A stretch of 64,000 nt of DNA from Terripilifer ovatus (GTDB lineage: Bacteria; Pseudomonadota; Alphaproteobacteria; Rhizobiales; Beijerinckiaceae): NCBI GenBank assembly GCA_029222685.1, contig JARHVB010000005.1:248001-312000 (forward strand), in the 5' to 3' direction. The notes beneath the pieces are model-generated. The model made no database searches. It saw only the letters and a list, made by a program, of their open reading frames with translations, and was not told the origin of the DNA. The position numbers and the translations under genes are program-made. Below are positions 63,609 through 64,000 of this stretch, in pieces; the stretch's first letter is position 1; every line of letters begins with the position of its first letter.

Positions 63609-63640
63609 GCAGCAGCCGCCTTACACGACCAACAACGATC

Positions 63641-63674
63641 GATGCCCGGCTTCACGCCGGGCATTCTGCTTTTA
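63641..63674 (+). terminator. Intrinsic terminator after the amidohydrolase gene
   Basis: ATGCCCGGC (63642) and GCCGGGCAT (63656) pair perfectly over nine bases around a five-base loop. The T-rich TCTGCTTTT follows at once. It separates the amidohydrolase from the receptor gene at 63753. Confidence 0.85.
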
Positions 63675-63752
63675 AGCGCTCCCCCGCACCGGGATTTTCT
63701 ATTGTCACATTGTCGGTCCGTGTGCAAAGTCAGGTCTTAGGGGGGAACGTAG

Positions 63753-64000
63753 ATGCAGCAGAACCGGCGCCGGCAGCGCGTATTTCAGCGCAATGGCAAA
63801 TGTCTCCAAGCCGCTCTGGCGGCGCTCGGCATTGCCCTCGTCGCGACGGCCGTTCCTGTCCAGGCTCAGCAACTCAAGTTCATCGTCGGCACCGCGCCGG
63901 GTGGCTCGATCGACGCTTACGTGCGCGTCATTTCCGACCACATGAGCAAGACCCTCGGCACCACCGCCATCGTCGAAAGCCGCGTCGGCAATTCGAGCAA
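63753..64000 (+). CDS. Bug-type periplasmic binding protein, N-terminal part (cut by window end)
   Basis: The reading frame starts at an ATG after GGGGGGAA and is open to the last base (82 full codons). A long basic N-region leads into a signal peptide (LAALGIALVATAVPVQA-QQ). The mature part begins KFIVGTAPGGSIDAYVRVIS, the Bug-receptor start with its PGG ligand loop. It is the sixth such receptor in the window. Confidence 0.85.
   Translation, partial: MQQNRRRQRVFQRNGKCLQAALAALGIALVATAVPVQAQQLKFIVGTAPGGSIDAYVRVISDHMSKTLGTTAIVESRVGNSS

Noticed and set aside
1..64000. Long open frames opposite real genes, for example inside treZ, treY, the MarR/MetE region and the Rieske genes
   Set aside because: They are shadows caused by high GC at third codon positions and show no domains, start signals or operon logic.
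1..64000. CRISPR arrays, phage, toxin-antitoxin or insertion elements
   Set aside because: No regular spaced repeats, transposase, integrase, terminal inverted repeats or defence-type proteins were seen.

Overview
The window looks like a chromosomal segment of a GC-rich, metabolically versatile alphaproteobacterium, most likely of the order Hyphomicrobiales (Xanthobacteraceae/Bradyrhizobiaceae-like). The basis is the codon bias, the treS/maltokinase-glgB-glgX-treZ-treY gene order, the many orphan tripartite-tricarboxylate (Bug-type) binding proteins and the phthalate-dioxygenase-like Rieske oxygenases. No rRNA, tRNA, CRISPR array, insertion sequence or phage gene was recognised. The taxonomic call is inference.

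Positions 1-10238 hold one plus-strand alpha-glucan/trehalose operon. It contains the C-terminal end of a TreS-maltokinase fusion, then GlgB, GlgX, TreZ and TreY, joined by overlapping stop/start codons. Together they branch and debranch glucan and convert its ends to trehalose.

Positions 10246-14036 hold a pyridine-degradation fragment: a NicC-like flavin hydroxylase divergent from a clear NicX (2,5-dihydroxypyridine dioxygenase), with TetR and MarR regulators. Positions 14162-20048 hold an NMT1/SsuABC-type importer in one operon with an adenine-deaminase-like protein, divergent from an adenosine-deaminase-like protein. Both deaminase homologues lack catalytic or metal-binding residues typical of their families. 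Positions 20165-26157 hold an amidase followed by a complete LivKHMGF branched-chain-type importer.

Positions 26396-43078 hold a cupin, a secreted alpha/beta hydrolase and two facing modules of Rieske oxygenase plus iron/polyamine-type ABC importer. There are three Rieske terminal oxygenases and two binding protein/permease pairs, but one ATPase and no recognisable reductase. LysR and MarR regulators, a MetE-like TIM-barrel protein and a Bug receptor accompany them. Positions 43184-44860 hold a 54-residue secreted peptide gene and an MFS exporter. The exporter is preceded by a run of strong hairpins, the last of which contains its ribosome binding site.

Positions 44875-59205 look like a catabolic island for an unknown acid or ring compound. 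It contains an orphan molybdopterin dehydrogenase subunit, four Bug receptors (two of them a tandem duplicate), an enoyl-CoA hydratase homologue, a UbiD decarboxylase with an apparently frameshifted C-terminus, a hotdog thioesterase, a flavin reductase, an esterase, an acyl-CoA ligase and a CoA-transferase-like pair lacking the usual Glu. A MarR gene sits divergently. Positions 59916-64000 hold a phenol-hydroxylase-type flavoprotein, a LysR regulator, an ACMSD-type amidohydrolase ending in a strong terminator, and the start of a sixth Bug receptor cut by the window edge.

The overall picture is import of small organic acids or aromatics by many binding proteins, ring oxidation by Rieske and flavin oxygenases, and CoA-based processing. 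No substrate can be assigned from sequence alone except for NicX and the glucan/trehalose enzymes.
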